The translations under genes and the position numbers were made by a program. This document shows, in pieces, positions 24,265 to 35,770 of a DNA stretch of 64,000 nucleotides; position 1 is the first letter of the stretch; each line of letters starts with the position of its first letter. The DNA comes from Irpex lacteus (taxonomy: Eukaryota; Basidiomycota; Agaricomycetes; Polyporales; Irpicaceae): assembly GCA_001986395.2 (NCBI GenBank), contig MQVO02000020.1:1-64000 (forward strand), written 5' to 3'. The notes beneath the pieces were generated by a model. That model ran no database searches, was not told the DNA's origin, and saw nothing but the letters and a program-made list of their open reading frames with translations.

Positions 24265-24844
24265 TAATGCATGGATCTCAAGCTCTTGGTGCTCGTGCAA
24301 CCGCGAAAGTACGTTAATTTAAGTATCTTAAATACCACCCGCAACGAACGTTCTCGTCGAAATTCTTTGTGTACGTGTATCATTCCGGTGCAATTCCTCC
24401 TTTTTAGTGTTTTGGTTTGCATAGGTAGTTCTTTCCCTGCTTTTCTCCTTCATTGGGTACTTCGCTCGTGTCTCATATTCCCTCCTTTTCTCCGCCTTTA
24501 CCACACAAGTAGTCGTTTAGTCGTTTAGTCGTTGCAATTCTGTGAACTCTGTGTATTTGTAGTGCTAATCATCATGGTATCGAAGCTTCGCCCTTCTCAG
24601 AATTTGAGCTAAAACATGTGTGAATCTCTGGCTACGTATACCTGACCAAGCACCTCGAGCTGCCATTACTAGGCGCTCCTTTACGGTCAATGATGATGAT
24701 GTTACCGACTATCTCGTATTTCCGCCGGATCTGCATACACTTCACACTCGACCTTCATGACCTGTACGCGTTGTAACATCTAATTCACACCCTACACGAA
24801 CAAAACCTCTCTTTCTTCACGACACGAATACAGGAGCCAAAGCC
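24265..24844. other. Intergenic, 0.58 kb, with a small tandem repeat
   Basis: This holds the 3' end of the PRELI gene and the promoter of RIC1. At 24510-24533 the octamer TAGTCGTT occurs three times in a perfect tandem. Nothing else structured was seen. Confidence 0.5.
24510..24533 (+). repeat. Perfect triple tandem repeat of TAGTCGTT
   Basis: Three exact 8-bp copies stand in the non-coding gap before RIC1. This is a short microsatellite with no assigned function. Confidence 0.8.
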
Positions 24845-27800
24845 ATGTACTTCCCTACTTCGACCGCCCGTCAGCTCTCCTCGGTCCCTCCGATCCCAGT
24901 ACCAGTCGAACGAACCATTGCACTCGTGCCAAGTCCCAGAAAGACTTTGTTTGCTACGTTGACTAAGAAGAGCGTGTCTGTGTGGAGACAACGTGTAAGT
25001 TCATGATTAGCTTTATGAGGAAGAAGTGTAGCTATTAATACAAGAAGCTATGGTAGCCTTCGGCAGTCCTTGCACACCTTGCGCGTACCGCTACGTCCGT
25101 GAAAGAACATGGGGATAATGTATCAATGGAGTGGTCCCCGGATGGGAACAGGATAGTCATACAGGTATGATCGACTGTTATTTCATGTTGAGAGTATAAG
25201 ACTGACGGAAGTATTACGCTACGGTAGACTACGTTGTCATATCTCATTCTGGTGACGGTAGACGTGAACGCCGAAGAGATTGCCTACCGTACTCCCCCTT
25301 TGCCCGTCGCCGCACAGAGACATTTTCTTCCCGGAGCTGGCGAGGGACTCCCGTTACCCTCCATGAGCTTGTTTCTCGAGGGAGTAATCCGCATAGAGGG
25401 AGCTCTTCTTAGGTATGTCGTTGGTGGACTCGGAGCCGAAGGTTCTCCGTGAGCTGATGAGGTGTATGAAGTGTCTCCCCTCGGAGAGAATACATCATGT
25501 TCTCGACCAAGAGTCCTCCTTCGGTCCAACGTATACCCTGGCCAAGTGTACAACGCGACGAAGATGACACTCATATTGGATACCGGAATAAGGAGAGTTT
25601 GTATGATACGTGGTTGTTGAACGAAGACACGTTTCCGTGGCTGGTTGACAGTAATGGTAGAGTTTGGCCCATCTTTATACCACTGTCAATGTCATTGACA
25701 ATCCTGCAGTCGTGGTGGACAGGATAACCTACTCAAGAGCAACGGGAACCGAGACGTGGCTTACGTCTGACGGGAGAGCATACCTCGTCCAACTCTACGA
25801 ACACGTCGAGCACGACGCATATTCTGAGGACACAGCTTCGGAAGACGTAAGCTTCGTTCCTCTGTATTTACACTTCCTCCTTATAACCACGATATACGAC
25901 AGCGAGGATATGACAGAGCGTCCCATGACAGCCAAATCACTCTTGCCTGGCACGGAACATGCTTGCACAACGTTGAACCTCCCAAGTGGGTGCAGAAACG
26001 ACGGCTGGTCCGTCCTGACGACCCAGACGCGGATCAATATCATTACGAGGAACCTCGACGAGCTGTCTCCGTAGCCATCAACGCCAAATTCTCACTTGCG
26101 GCCGTTGGCATGCATGGGTAAGTGTATACACTCTCTCCTGCTATTCTGTCAGCGCGCTAAATTACACACTCCCAATAGAGGGACGGTTGAACTTGTCAAT
26201 CTTCCCTCTCAAGGTATTCTACCCCCTGCACAAGTCCTACAAATTCCCCAGCTATACAACCGAAAGACCGGTTCTGTGAATGCTATGGAATGGAGCTCGG
26301 ACGGCCATGTGTTGGCTGTAGGATGGCAGAATGGCTGGGCTGTGTTCAGTGTAGGAGGACGATGTCTCGCGTGGGGGTTCGGGGTGGAGTATGAAGTTAA
26401 CGAAGAGCGGTTCACGGACGCGTTCATGTATGGAATACGCGGTCTGGTGAGTGTTGGATGACTTTTGGAAGGCCTTAATGGAGCTTGACTTATTAATTAA
26501 TAGTTCTGGAGTCCTGGAAATTTCGAGTTAGTGGTCTTAGCTGAGAATGCGCCTAATAGTAAGTTATGCGGTATTACAGAAACTGGAAGTCGCGATGGCT
26601 GAACGCTCTGGTCGTTTTAGCACCGGACGGAGAGCTGTTCATTATACCCTTTGCTAAGAGTGCCAATATCGCACAGCACTCCCCCGTAAGTATAGCTCCT
26701 TTACGGATTGCTCGAAAGCTAAGCCTCGCAACAGGATAATACCCAATACGCTTTTCTTCAGATGGACGATAGAGTCCTAGTATACCGCGGAGCCGACCAA
26801 CCCGACATGAGCGTTATCAACCCTGAGTCGGACGTATGGCAACGCATCAAGGCAAGTTATTGCTCGCTCTCGGTCTGTGTCTCACTAACGCAACGGCTAC
26901 ACGTAGATACCCCAAAGCTACTTAGCGACGAACTGGCCAATACGTTACTCGGCGCTGAGCGCAGATGGTAGACTGGTTGCTGTCGCTGGGCGACGAGGGC
27001 TTTGCCATTATAGCTCGAACTCGGGTAGATGGAAACTGTTTGCAGATGAGCTGCAGGAGCAGGCATTTCTCGTTAGAGGCGGCCTACTTTGGTTTCATCA
27101 CGTCTTGGTGGCTGCGGTGGAGCTATCGAAGACGTACCAGGTAAATAGTACTCGTATGTATTGTATCTGTGGCCTGACGATACTCTCTTAGATCCGCCTG
27201 TACTCCAGAGACCTGGAGCTAAGCAACCAGAATGTGTTGCATCGCGAGGTCTTGACCTCTCCTGTGGTCATCCTGTCCCTGGTGGACAACTCCTTGCTTG
27301 TCTACACCGCAGACAACACTCTATACCATTATCTCATTATACCCACCGAAGATACCATCAAGCTGCACTTGTGTGGTAGCATAAGTTTTGAAGGTGTAAT
27401 CACGGCGCCGAACGCGGTGCGTGTCCTTAGTTGGATGATACCCAGCGCGCAGAAACGTGAGTGTATCCAGTTCAAATCATGATAACCCCGCTAAATTGAT
27501 TGCAGAGATTGGTGATCCAACGGATGACCTGGCTGTTGCTACTGTCCTCATGATTGTCGGCGGTAATTTGGTCCTCCTTCGACCGAATAAGGTAACCAGT
27601 CTCTGCTGCACTCCCCAAGACAGCTGCATTGACTACTATGTAGACAGGCGATCAAGAAGTCAAATACGATCTGCAACTCCTTTCAGATCGTATTGAGTTC
27701 TGTTGGATACATTTACGGGGGATCGGTGCGCTGGAGAATTCGCTATGGGGCTACGATGGACAGAACATCCGCGTGTGGCTAAATGCGCTGGCTATCGAGT

Positions 27801-28694
27801 CTCCGGATCGCACGGTGCAGGTGCAGCCCGATCACGTCAAGGAAAGTGTTAGTATCAGGTTGGATTTCTATCCGCTATGTGAGTTGCAGTGTTTGTTTAT
27901 GAACATAACCACTCGTCTGAGACATTTTCCAGCTGTGCTCATGGACAAGGGTATCATCATCGGGGTAGAACATGAGGCTGCATCGCGAATGAACCTACCA
28001 TTCATAATGTTCCGACATGTCACAAGTGTACGTGAAGCTCATCCGTATTCGTGTGTTAAGAAGATCATTCAAGATTTCGTTCTAGACTCACCTGTTCTTG
28101 CAACACGTCCTGCGCGTCCACCTGGAGAATGGCCAGTTGAACGAAGCGGTGTCGTTTGCCTGCCACTATCAACATCTCGTCTTCTTCGCCCACGCCTTAG
28201 AAATACTGCTGAACAGCGTAGTGGAGGACCTGCCGGCCTCTCGCGAAGGCGACGCCAGAGACCCAGAGTTACAGAAGAAACAACAAACGCTCATCAACAC
28301 TGTCGACTTTCTTGACCACTTCGATCACGCATTGGACGTTGTCGTGGGCTGTGCGCGGAAGATCGAGGTGACGCATTGGCCACGCTTGTTCGACGTGGTG
28401 GGGAACCCAAAGACGCTGTTCGAGGTGTGTATCACCTCCGGCCGGCTGAAGACCGCTGGGTCGTACCTCCTTGTCCTACATAATCTGGAACAACTGGATA
28501 ATGAACACGGCGACGCGATTCGTTTGCTGCGATGCGCAATGGAGGCTGAGGACTGGCAGCTCTGTCGGGAGTTGTTACGGTTTCTGCGTTCCGTTGATGA
28601 GACCGGCGAGGCCTTGCGGCTGGCACTGCGAGAAACAAATTTCCTTGATGCTGAGGAGCTTAACGGAGAGGTTACGGCCAACGGGACGATTTAG
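24845..28694 (+). CDS. RIC1: RIC1, subunit of the Ric1-Rgp1 GEF for Ypt6/Rab6
   Basis: With Rgp1, Ric1 activates the Golgi GTPase Ypt6/Rab6 and so controls retrograde traffic to the Golgi. The start MYFPTSTARQLSSVPP matches the family's opening (MYFP/MYWP). The N-terminal half is made of WD40-like blades, including MEWSPDGNRIVIQ, TGSVNAMEWSSDGHVLAVG-type sequence around 26,270, and WGFGVEYEVNEERF. The C-terminal RIC1 domain begins near 28,090 (HVLRVHLENGQLNEAVSFAC) and contains YFAHALEILL-like helices, DFLDHFDHALDVVVGCARK, and a C-terminal armadillo-like run ending at 28694. At least a dozen short introns break the frame. Only RIC1 is in the window; Rgp1 is not. Confidence 0.9.
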
Positions 28695-29080
28695 CAACCT
28701 GTACCTTATTCTTGTATTGTCTAACATGTATACTACTTGGATTCTGGATTGGGACGAGCATGCTTATCATCTACAATTGTCGCCCTGCATCGGAGTCGTC
28801 GGGCAAAGCACACCATCTTTTATATACAGAGAAAAAGAACAATGCAGATTCCGACTATTCCATTGATACAGCAAGCAGGTAAAGATCGACAAAGCAGCAA
28901 CGACATCAACAACAAAAATGCATGCGAGGATCTGGACGGAAGAATGTTTGAAAGGTGTCCAAGCATCCTAACCAGCCAGTGGTATAAAAAGTCTGAAGGG
29001 GTAAAATAAAGCACACATGGCTCACACAACACAATCACTGCAAAACTGTACAACGGCAAGTCTAGAATCTAGTAATCTGC
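28695..29080. other. Convergent 3' gap
   Basis: The gap lies between the stop codons of RIC1 (+) and the receptor-like gene (-), so it holds both 3' ends. It is A-rich, with no further gene seen. Confidence 0.5.
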
Positions 29081-31611
29081 CTACTCGATCACCCATCGCT
29101 TTCCGCGCATGTTCGACGAAGTGTCTGTCGATATACTCCTCATCGAGCTGATACTGTGCTGACTGCTCCCGCTTGTCTGCCTCTCCAGGTTCTTGGAACT
29201 TGGCTGGGACACCATGGTCGTAAAGCTGTCCATGGCTGGCCTCTGGTCAAAGGAGAACCCTGGGTTTCCACTTCCTTGGTAGAATCGAGGTCCAAGGACA
29301 CGCGCTGCGGTTTGCGCATATGCGGGCGGTGGGGCGGGCACTTGTGCATGTGGAGGGATCGGGATGGAGGTGTTGTACGACGGGAACTCTACCTTCTCCT
29401 CATCCGAGCCCCACTTGTCATCGGTGAAGGTGAACGAGCTGGCGTCGGAAGGAGGGTAGGCAGGCTCGAAGTCATCGCCCGGCAGAGGCTGCTGGGCGTT
29501 CACTATATAGGATAAACTCAATCAAAATGCCCAGAGGAAAGGGGTAAAATACGTACAGTAACGGCTCACACCCTTCCCGAAGTTCAGTCTGCAGACGAGG
29601 CCCAAAACCAATGTCACGATCGCAAGCACAACGGATGCGCAAGTCATCAAGCCGAAGAAGAACCATTCGACAAATGTCCACCTGAAAGAAGGAGCAGCAA
29701 ACATGCTGGACCAGCCGACGGTGTAGCCAAACGAGAGAAAGAGGAAAATCGCCATGGGGATCTTTTGCTCCCTGCGAACGGAGATCCATCCGATTGTGAG
29801 CCATGGAAGGACCAACTAAATCCGAAGCATAGAACTTCAGCTTTATGAAATCTCGTGATCATCAAGAAGCACCTACAAGTAGGATGGCAATCATGATGCC
29901 CTTGAACATTGCTGCTCTGTTAGTGAGATGGCCGATGTCACCATTGTACACCTGATCAATCCAGAGCGCGACTGAGACGACGACGAAGAAGACAGAAAGT
30001 TGGATGGTGATCGAGAAAATGAGGATGATGCGGTAGGCGCGGCTGATGGTCAACGATGCACCGATGCGCTTGAAGGTCTGCCATCCGAATGACTGAGAAC
30101 GCGCTCGCATAGTCAGCGTTTGGTCTGCCTCAATCTGCATCTAACGCACCTTCATTAACTTCCACGACAAGATAGCAGAGATGAGTAAAGCAAGAGCATT
30201 GAAGGCAAGTGTTGGAATCTCGAATTGTGCGCGCTGGGTCCAGTAGGTCGGAAGGAGGTTGACACCCTGGCATGCACCGCGAGTAGCAAGACGAGTAAAG
30301 TCCTTCTTGAAGGTCTGGGTGTTCGTAAGCTGGAAGGCGGACCAACCAGTAGCGAGACAATGAGTGAGGAAGGACGCAATGCTGATGGACACGCAGGCGT
30401 AAGTGAAAAGAAAGCTGATTGGAGAGTGTGAGGCAACATACATATGGGGAGGGGATTCATTCAGCAAGGCGACCAAGCTCATTCCCAGCACCCAGAAGGA
30501 AAATCCAATGAAGACAATGTCCTCGCGTTTGGTGTTATCCACGCGGGCGAGCGGCCAGTTCAACGCAACCAAGCAGCTCTCAGTCAAAGTTACCTGGTCG
30601 TTGGGTCGGCCGGGAAGACCGAGGACCTGGATTTCTCGGGTACCATTAACTGCGAAAGTTGAAATGACCTTCGTTTCACCGGCAAGGCCACGCTGTTAAA
30701 GTAAGTGTTTGTCAAACAAAGATTCACAATTTATCCACCAAAGCATACCTTCTTGTCGTCATGGTCGTGGACGAGGTCATTGAGGGTGACAACGCTGGCC
30801 GTGGGAGCGACTTTCACAGTCACGGTCACTTCTACTTCATTCGTCTGTGTAGGGATAAAAAGGTCACCCGCTTCAAGGGAAGCTAATGCAACAGCAAGAG
30901 GCGTTTCTGATGCTTGAGCCTTCGACGAAGTAGCTGATACAGTAGAGGCCGACGACCGGACTGAAACAGTCGCAGATACTGGTGAGGATGAGGACCTGGC
31001 AGCGCTGGATGATGATGCAGCGGAGGAGGCTGACTGGGGCAAGACAACTGAAGAAGGAGCACTGCTAGAGGATGCAACGGAGGAGGATGACTGAAGCGAG
31101 ACAACTGAAGAAGAAGGAGCACTGCTAGACGAAGGTACTGAGCTAGCAGGGAGGGAGGCCACGTTCACCGGGTAATTGCTGGGGTCTTGGGTGTTATCGA
31201 GGAAAGCTGTGGCGTTGCTGACTACCTGGGTTCCGTTCCATATTACCTGACACTCGCTAGCGTCGAAGCTTTGTGGAACGGAGGTGCACCAACGAAGCTT
31301 GTTGTCCTCGTATACCGTGAAACCCGCCTCAGACACGCCACCTTGAACTATAACGCTGTTGAGGAAGTTGGCGGCCGTCTCATTGATCTTGAAGGCCTCA
31401 ACCTGGAACACGACTTGGATGATACAGTGCAGAATTGAGAAGACGAAGTAGAAGATGGTGAGCTTTGACAAGGTAATGCGGTCCGCCTATGGGAGTCAAC
31501 TTTGTTCAGGAACGCGACGCGACATGTACCCCTTTTGATGGCACTCACGAAAAGCTTCAACTTTGCCGGGATGGGCACAAAGTTCCAGACATTTTTCAAA
31601 CGCAAAGACAT
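29081..31611 (-). CDS. Uncharacterised membrane protein with ectodomain, seven helices and cytoplasmic tail
   Basis: I do not recognise a named family. The start at 31611 (MSLRLKNVWNFVPIPAKLKLF) is joined by an intron to a hydrophobic segment, LTIFYFVFSILHCIIQVVF, that may be a signal anchor. An extracellular part of about 230 residues follows, with NxT/NxS sites, the cysteines of RWCTSVPQSFDASECQV, and a long Ser/Ala-rich stalk. Seven hydrophobic stretches come next, among them DIVFIGFSFWVLGMSLVALL, SFLFTYACVSISIASFLTHC, IPTLAFNALALLISAIL, RIILIFSITIQLSVFFVVVS, MFKGIMIAILLV and VEWFFFGLMTCASVVLAIV. A cytoplasmic tail of about 145 residues is acidic, then Pro- and Ser-rich. The topology is that of a receptor or sensor. 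Introns lie near 30,690-30,750, 30,090-30,145, 29,820-29,875 and 29,505-29,555. Start and N-terminal exon are the least certain part. Confidence 0.72.
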
Positions 31612-32240
31612 AACGAGACTAAGGCAGGTTGTCAGACGCATATCTCCGCTAGTTAACTTCGAATACTCGCCTGTTTGAGAATAGTCGACCGACTTCACCA
31701 CACCCGCTGGGGGCTGCTTCACCAGGAACTGAGAGTCAATATGATGATGGGACTGGCCAGTCAAGGTCAATCGTGCAGGCAAAGGAGAGTACGGTCCAGC
31801 CGAGATATGTGCCACACAGCTAACCAAAGGAGCGTGTGGAATAAAAGAGAGGAAAAGAGAGAGAAAAGAGGAAGATGGGAGAGACAGAGAGAGAAGGGGA
31901 CCGAGGTCGTCGTCGGGCGCCCTGCAAGTCGTGAGGCATTTGATGGAACCCCGTCGTCAAAGCAATAGCGCATCTCTCCATCTTATCTTATCTCACAACA
32001 GCCAATCACGATTACTCATCCAATCGTCCTCTCCGTAATTGACAGATCTACACATACAAATACAACGTAGGAAATAGACAACGTGTCCGCGGGAAACACA
32101 CATCTAAACGTTACGCCCAGCAACGAGGGCATACGTTCATACACAGCCCCGAGCTCAAAGCTCTCTTTGCTACACCCGCGTGCTTTGTCCCTGTGAAAGA
32201 CAGAAAGTCAGGACGCTTCCAACGGGACTGTCGGCGATAG
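31612..32240. other. Upstream region of the receptor-like gene
   Basis: A strongly purine-rich tract on the + strand (about 31,838-31,905) makes a CT-rich leader for the minus-strand gene. The remainder shows no coding pattern. Confidence 0.45.
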
Positions 32241-34300
32241 CATTACACCGCTGCGCATCACCCGAGAATGTTGACAATCAAGCAGAAGCTTTAGTATCTC
32301 GCAGACCTCAGTTCGGCCGTACATCGTGGAACAGGAAGTAGATGGACCGGATCTGGTTAAAAACGGCAAAGAGGCTATCAAGGTCGGAGGGAAACTGCCT
32401 GTGAATTCCAGCTTTTGAGAGCCAATCTACATCGACTCACCCGCGGGGGAATGTCACCGCCAGAGATTTGTCACTACCGTGTCAAGCGGCATGTAATGAT
32501 GAGAGCGCGTCTTAGACGATGCGTACCTGGAAGTTGTAGGGACCCTCGCGTCCTGACAGAAACCTCTGGCGGAAATGGCCCTCCGCGGACTCAGGAAGTG
32601 AGCTGAGACTAGGAAAATATTATGTGGCACCCTGCAAAAAATTAATTGTGGCCAGCTATGCGTCATAGCCAGAAAATGGCTGAGCTAAAAGAGGTTTATA
32701 ATTAGTCTATGGTCACTATATTTAGTGCATATCTCCAGCTCCTACCTTAGTCCTAATTTTGTACTTTCGGCATGTACTTATCGACCCTAACTCTGTCAAT
32801 GAAGATCAGGTCATCGCCACCACACTGCCGCACAACTTTCATGTCTACGCAGGCTTGGCAGTTCACAGGCATATTAGTCTGGGTGACATCATGCTGAACA
32901 CCGCAGTCAACAGAGCCTCTACTGCTCACACACGTCCGTCTTTCAGTACAACATCCGACTCCGAGATTCCCAGTGAATCGCGACGATGTACTTGTTCTTC
33001 ACTCGTTACCGCGTTACCGCCGGTACGATGCGATCGTTCTTACGTTCCTGGGCTAGGCCTAGGCAGATATGATGTCAAATACGATCGCTGATCATCGGAG
33101 TTGAGTCGACCGTATGTTGTAGTGTTCGGAGGTGGAAATGAGGATGCCGACGTCAAGTATCAAAGAGGTCGTCTCTATGTCGCCGTCACTTGCGATGCGA
33201 GCAATGTTAGTTGGCGGATGGCGGACATATCATGTGGTGTGAGGGGGACAACCAGAGTGCATAGGTAAGTAAGCGGAAAGCAATGAAAAGTTGTAGAACG
33301 GTGGGAAGATAAGGAGGGTAAAATGAAAGATATATGAACGGGGAAGCGGATGCGTGGCAGTAACGACGGTGATCATGGGATACGCACCAGCATTCGTAGA
33401 TACTCCATCCGCCTCAGCTACTTATGACTGGTTGAAACACTCTGAATGAGACAACTCCCTGCGGATACTAGATCAAGCAATGTAACATGTATCTCCATCA
33501 CCAGTCAGCAAACCGACGCCACCATGGACTCGGATATTCCTAGCATCATATCTGTCAGCCGGTGGCGCCCTAATACCAAGAGTTGCCGAACACTGAAGAA
33601 ATTTCGAGGTCGCCAAGTGGTACAACATCGCCGCTCGTTTACCAATGCCCAACCACGAAAGTTGTCGGGAACTTCCTGCCGGCCACTCTCGTGGGCATTG
33701 GTAAACAGCAGTGAATAGAGTAGGCATAAGTCTAGGTAGTGGTGCTCTCACATCCAGTTGTATGCCTGTGCAGTGTATCAGCAAGGGATTTGCCAGTGGG
33801 AGCCAATGACTGTAGAACTCTCTTGAGTTTCGACATGAAGTGCAAATAAATTCCGCTTCAGTGGCAGGGGTCACAACACTAGCGGCTAGCGCCACAAAGA
33901 TGACGGATCCTATATTTGGAACGACGGCGTTTAACCTTTCACTCTCCCTCATTTACTTCAAGTTCTACCTCCGAGTCAAGGCCCTGCAAGGTGTCACTAC
34001 AAGTAGTCGTGCGTACAAAGCTTTGATTTCAAAGTTTGATTTGTAGTTCCCTCTATCCAGTTGAGGCCTGAGCGCCGCGAAATGCACTTCGGGCTGCCAG
34101 CCGCTGGAGCTGGGTTCAAGAATTCGGGATGAAGAATCAAAACGATACCGGAGCGACTGCTGATGCCACGAAATTGACCAGTCTCTCATACAAACACTAC
34201 AGCATCTACGCTTAGGTATTGAGGCGGCTAGCCGTTTTATATGTACTAACGGGGTACTATCCGAGCCTAATGCGGTACTGTGATCCAGTATACTAACGAC
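32241..34300. other. Gene-poor region, left half of the 6.3-kb gap
   Basis: Frames here are short and broken. One ORF has a good start context (gccaccATGG at 33524, 64 codons) and a hydrophobic stretch is open on the minus strand near 33,840-33,950, but neither resembles a known protein nor extends across plausible introns. An imperfect inverted repeat is at 33637-33706. Confidence 0.45.
33637..33706. repeat. Inverted repeat
   Basis: The left arm (33637-33661) begins GTTTACCAATGCCCA and the right arm (33684-33706) ends TGGGCATTGGTAAAC, a perfect 15-bp pairing that extends with one 3-base gap to about 23 bp. The loop is about 22 bases. No terminator role is apparent; it could be a relic terminal repeat. 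Confidence 0.7.
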
Positions 34301-34320
34301 ACGGTCAGCTACCTTCGGAT

Positions 34321-34359
34321 ACGAGACGGGACTGCCTTTTTGAGGTGATCCCGTCTCGT
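34321..34359. repeat. Perfect 11-bp inverted repeat with 17-nt loop
   Basis: ACGAGACGGGA at 34321-34331 is answered by TCCCGTCTCGT at 34349-34359. It lies about 15 bp upstream of a TATA-like element. Confidence 0.75.
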
Positions 34360-34373
34360 CTTCCGCGTTTCAC

Positions 34374-34614
34374 AGCATATATAAACCTTCCTCGGCTGAT
34401 AAGAAACGTCACCTCTACTCTGCTTCTGACTGTCATGTTCTCCTGCAAGTCGCCCTCCGAGGACCGGTCCCTCCCCTCAAGCTTCGACACCGACCAACCG
34501 ATGTGCGCGCTGCAGTGTCCACAAACCGTCCAAGATGAAGACATCAGATTAGGCCTGTGTTTGAAGATAGCGAGGGGGAAACAACTTGAAGGTATGGCTA
34601 AGGTCATGTCTTGA
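34374..34614 (+). CDS. Possible small gene: TATA element plus 59-codon cysteine-containing ORF
   Basis: A TATATAAA element (about 34,376-34,384) precedes an ATG at 34435 by about 50 bp. The ORF runs to the stop at 34614 and encodes 59 residues starting MFSCKSPSEDRS. It has four cysteines, no signal peptide and no known motif. There is no intron. Such a short ORF can arise by chance, so this is a candidate only; the upstream hairpin and TATA are what make it worth listing. Confidence 0.2.
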
Positions 34615-34749
34615 GACAGGTCGCTAGGGGAGTCATGACCCTGCTTGACCGACGTGGTCTCGGACATGTTCTTTAGTCTTTCATATGTCTAACTACATTA
34701 CGCGTCTACGTTGACCTTTCCTTATCTCCCAGACTGGTGTTCTAGGTAT

Positions 34750-35770
34750 CCCTCAGGTGTCGCCGGCTGGTTATCGTGGCTCGGGAGTATAGGTGGGGCC
34801 CCGTGGTGTAGAGGCTGACCGAGCGAGACTGAGGGCTGGTCGAGTGGAGGTCGGCCATGTTTGACGTTGAGTTCATTGTTTATCTCATCGAGACTTTACC
34901 CCATCTACCACCCTTGCATATCACTTACTATTATTCTACTTTCATTATCGCAGGAGGACGGGAGGTTGCGTCGGCGCTGCAAGAATGAGTACTGGTAAGC
35001 CGGTTAAGTAGCTTCTAGGGCTACCATGGACCCAACTTATACTTCCGGTTCTCTCTTTCTCTTTTCGTTTATCTGTCTGTCATGTCTTCAAGCTGCTCGC
35101 TCGGTGCTGCAAGTCTTCAAGGCCTCAAGTCCATGGAGCCAACGGACACTAGGTATATTGCATGAGTAGCTTCGAGGGGTACCATGACCTCAACTCCTAC
35201 CATGCAATCCTTTCGCTTGTAATCCACTACTATGTGTCCGCGCTACTCAGATTATTCGTCTTTTCATAGCTCAAGCATATATTTGTAATCTTCAAGAGCA
35301 GGTACGTGATTCCGCATTTTGTTGAATTACATTTTCTAGCAGCTCACGCATATCTCACACAGGCAGCCTGAAGGTGGGTTGACGTCGCGTGCAGTGTTCC
35401 AACCCGGAGGACAAGACCTTAGAGCCGACGGATATAAACACACCTAGTAAGCCGCATGAGCAGTTTTGAGGGTGTCATGAACCCAATTCCTGCTCTCGGA
35501 TATGCCTTCCTTTATCGGCGTGTATGACTGCGAATCGCCTGATGCTCTCACCTTGACCCCTTCAAGTTGTGCTCAACAGGTCCGAGGAAGGTGAGTATCA
35601 TGTACTTCACCACGGCCGTTGTCCCATTCGCTAATGTATTCATTCTCTTAGGCTGCCGACAGTGCTTGAAGGCAGGACGTTCAAATCAGATGCGATGGAG
35701 CTTAGGAGCAGTGATCAGGGTGGATAGCTTCGAGGTCTACCATGAGTCCAACTCCTATCCACTTTGATTT
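34750..35770 (+). repeat. Decayed direct repeat, four recognisable copies
   Basis: A motif of about 40 bases recurs at 35006-35047, 35164-35205, 35455-35499 and 35722-35762. Shared blocks are AGTAGCTTCGAGG, TACCATGA, CC-CAACTCCTA. Upstream, the copies also share blocks resembling GAGCCGACGGATAT and CTAGTAAGCCGCATGAG; downstream they share CTTCAAG followed by GCTC-like bases. Spacing between copies is about 158, 291 and 267 bases, so the original unit may have been about 250-290 bp with later deletions. Reading frames are broken in all copies. This may be a dead tandemly duplicated element or gene. Confidence 0.55.

Noticed and set aside
24510..24533. Triple octamer repeat as a CRISPR-like or regulatory array
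   Set aside because: Too short and without spacers; a simple microsatellite in a eukaryotic genome.
33524..33718. 64-codon ORF with excellent start context
   Set aside because: No homology-like pattern, no intron logic, and it overlaps an inverted repeat; codon content looks random. Listed only as part of the gene-poor region.
33473..33952. 159-codon minus-strand ORF with a hydrophobic stretch
   Set aside because: Only one short hydrophobic segment and no recognisable motif; frames before and after it are closed. Could be a relic, not supported as a gene.
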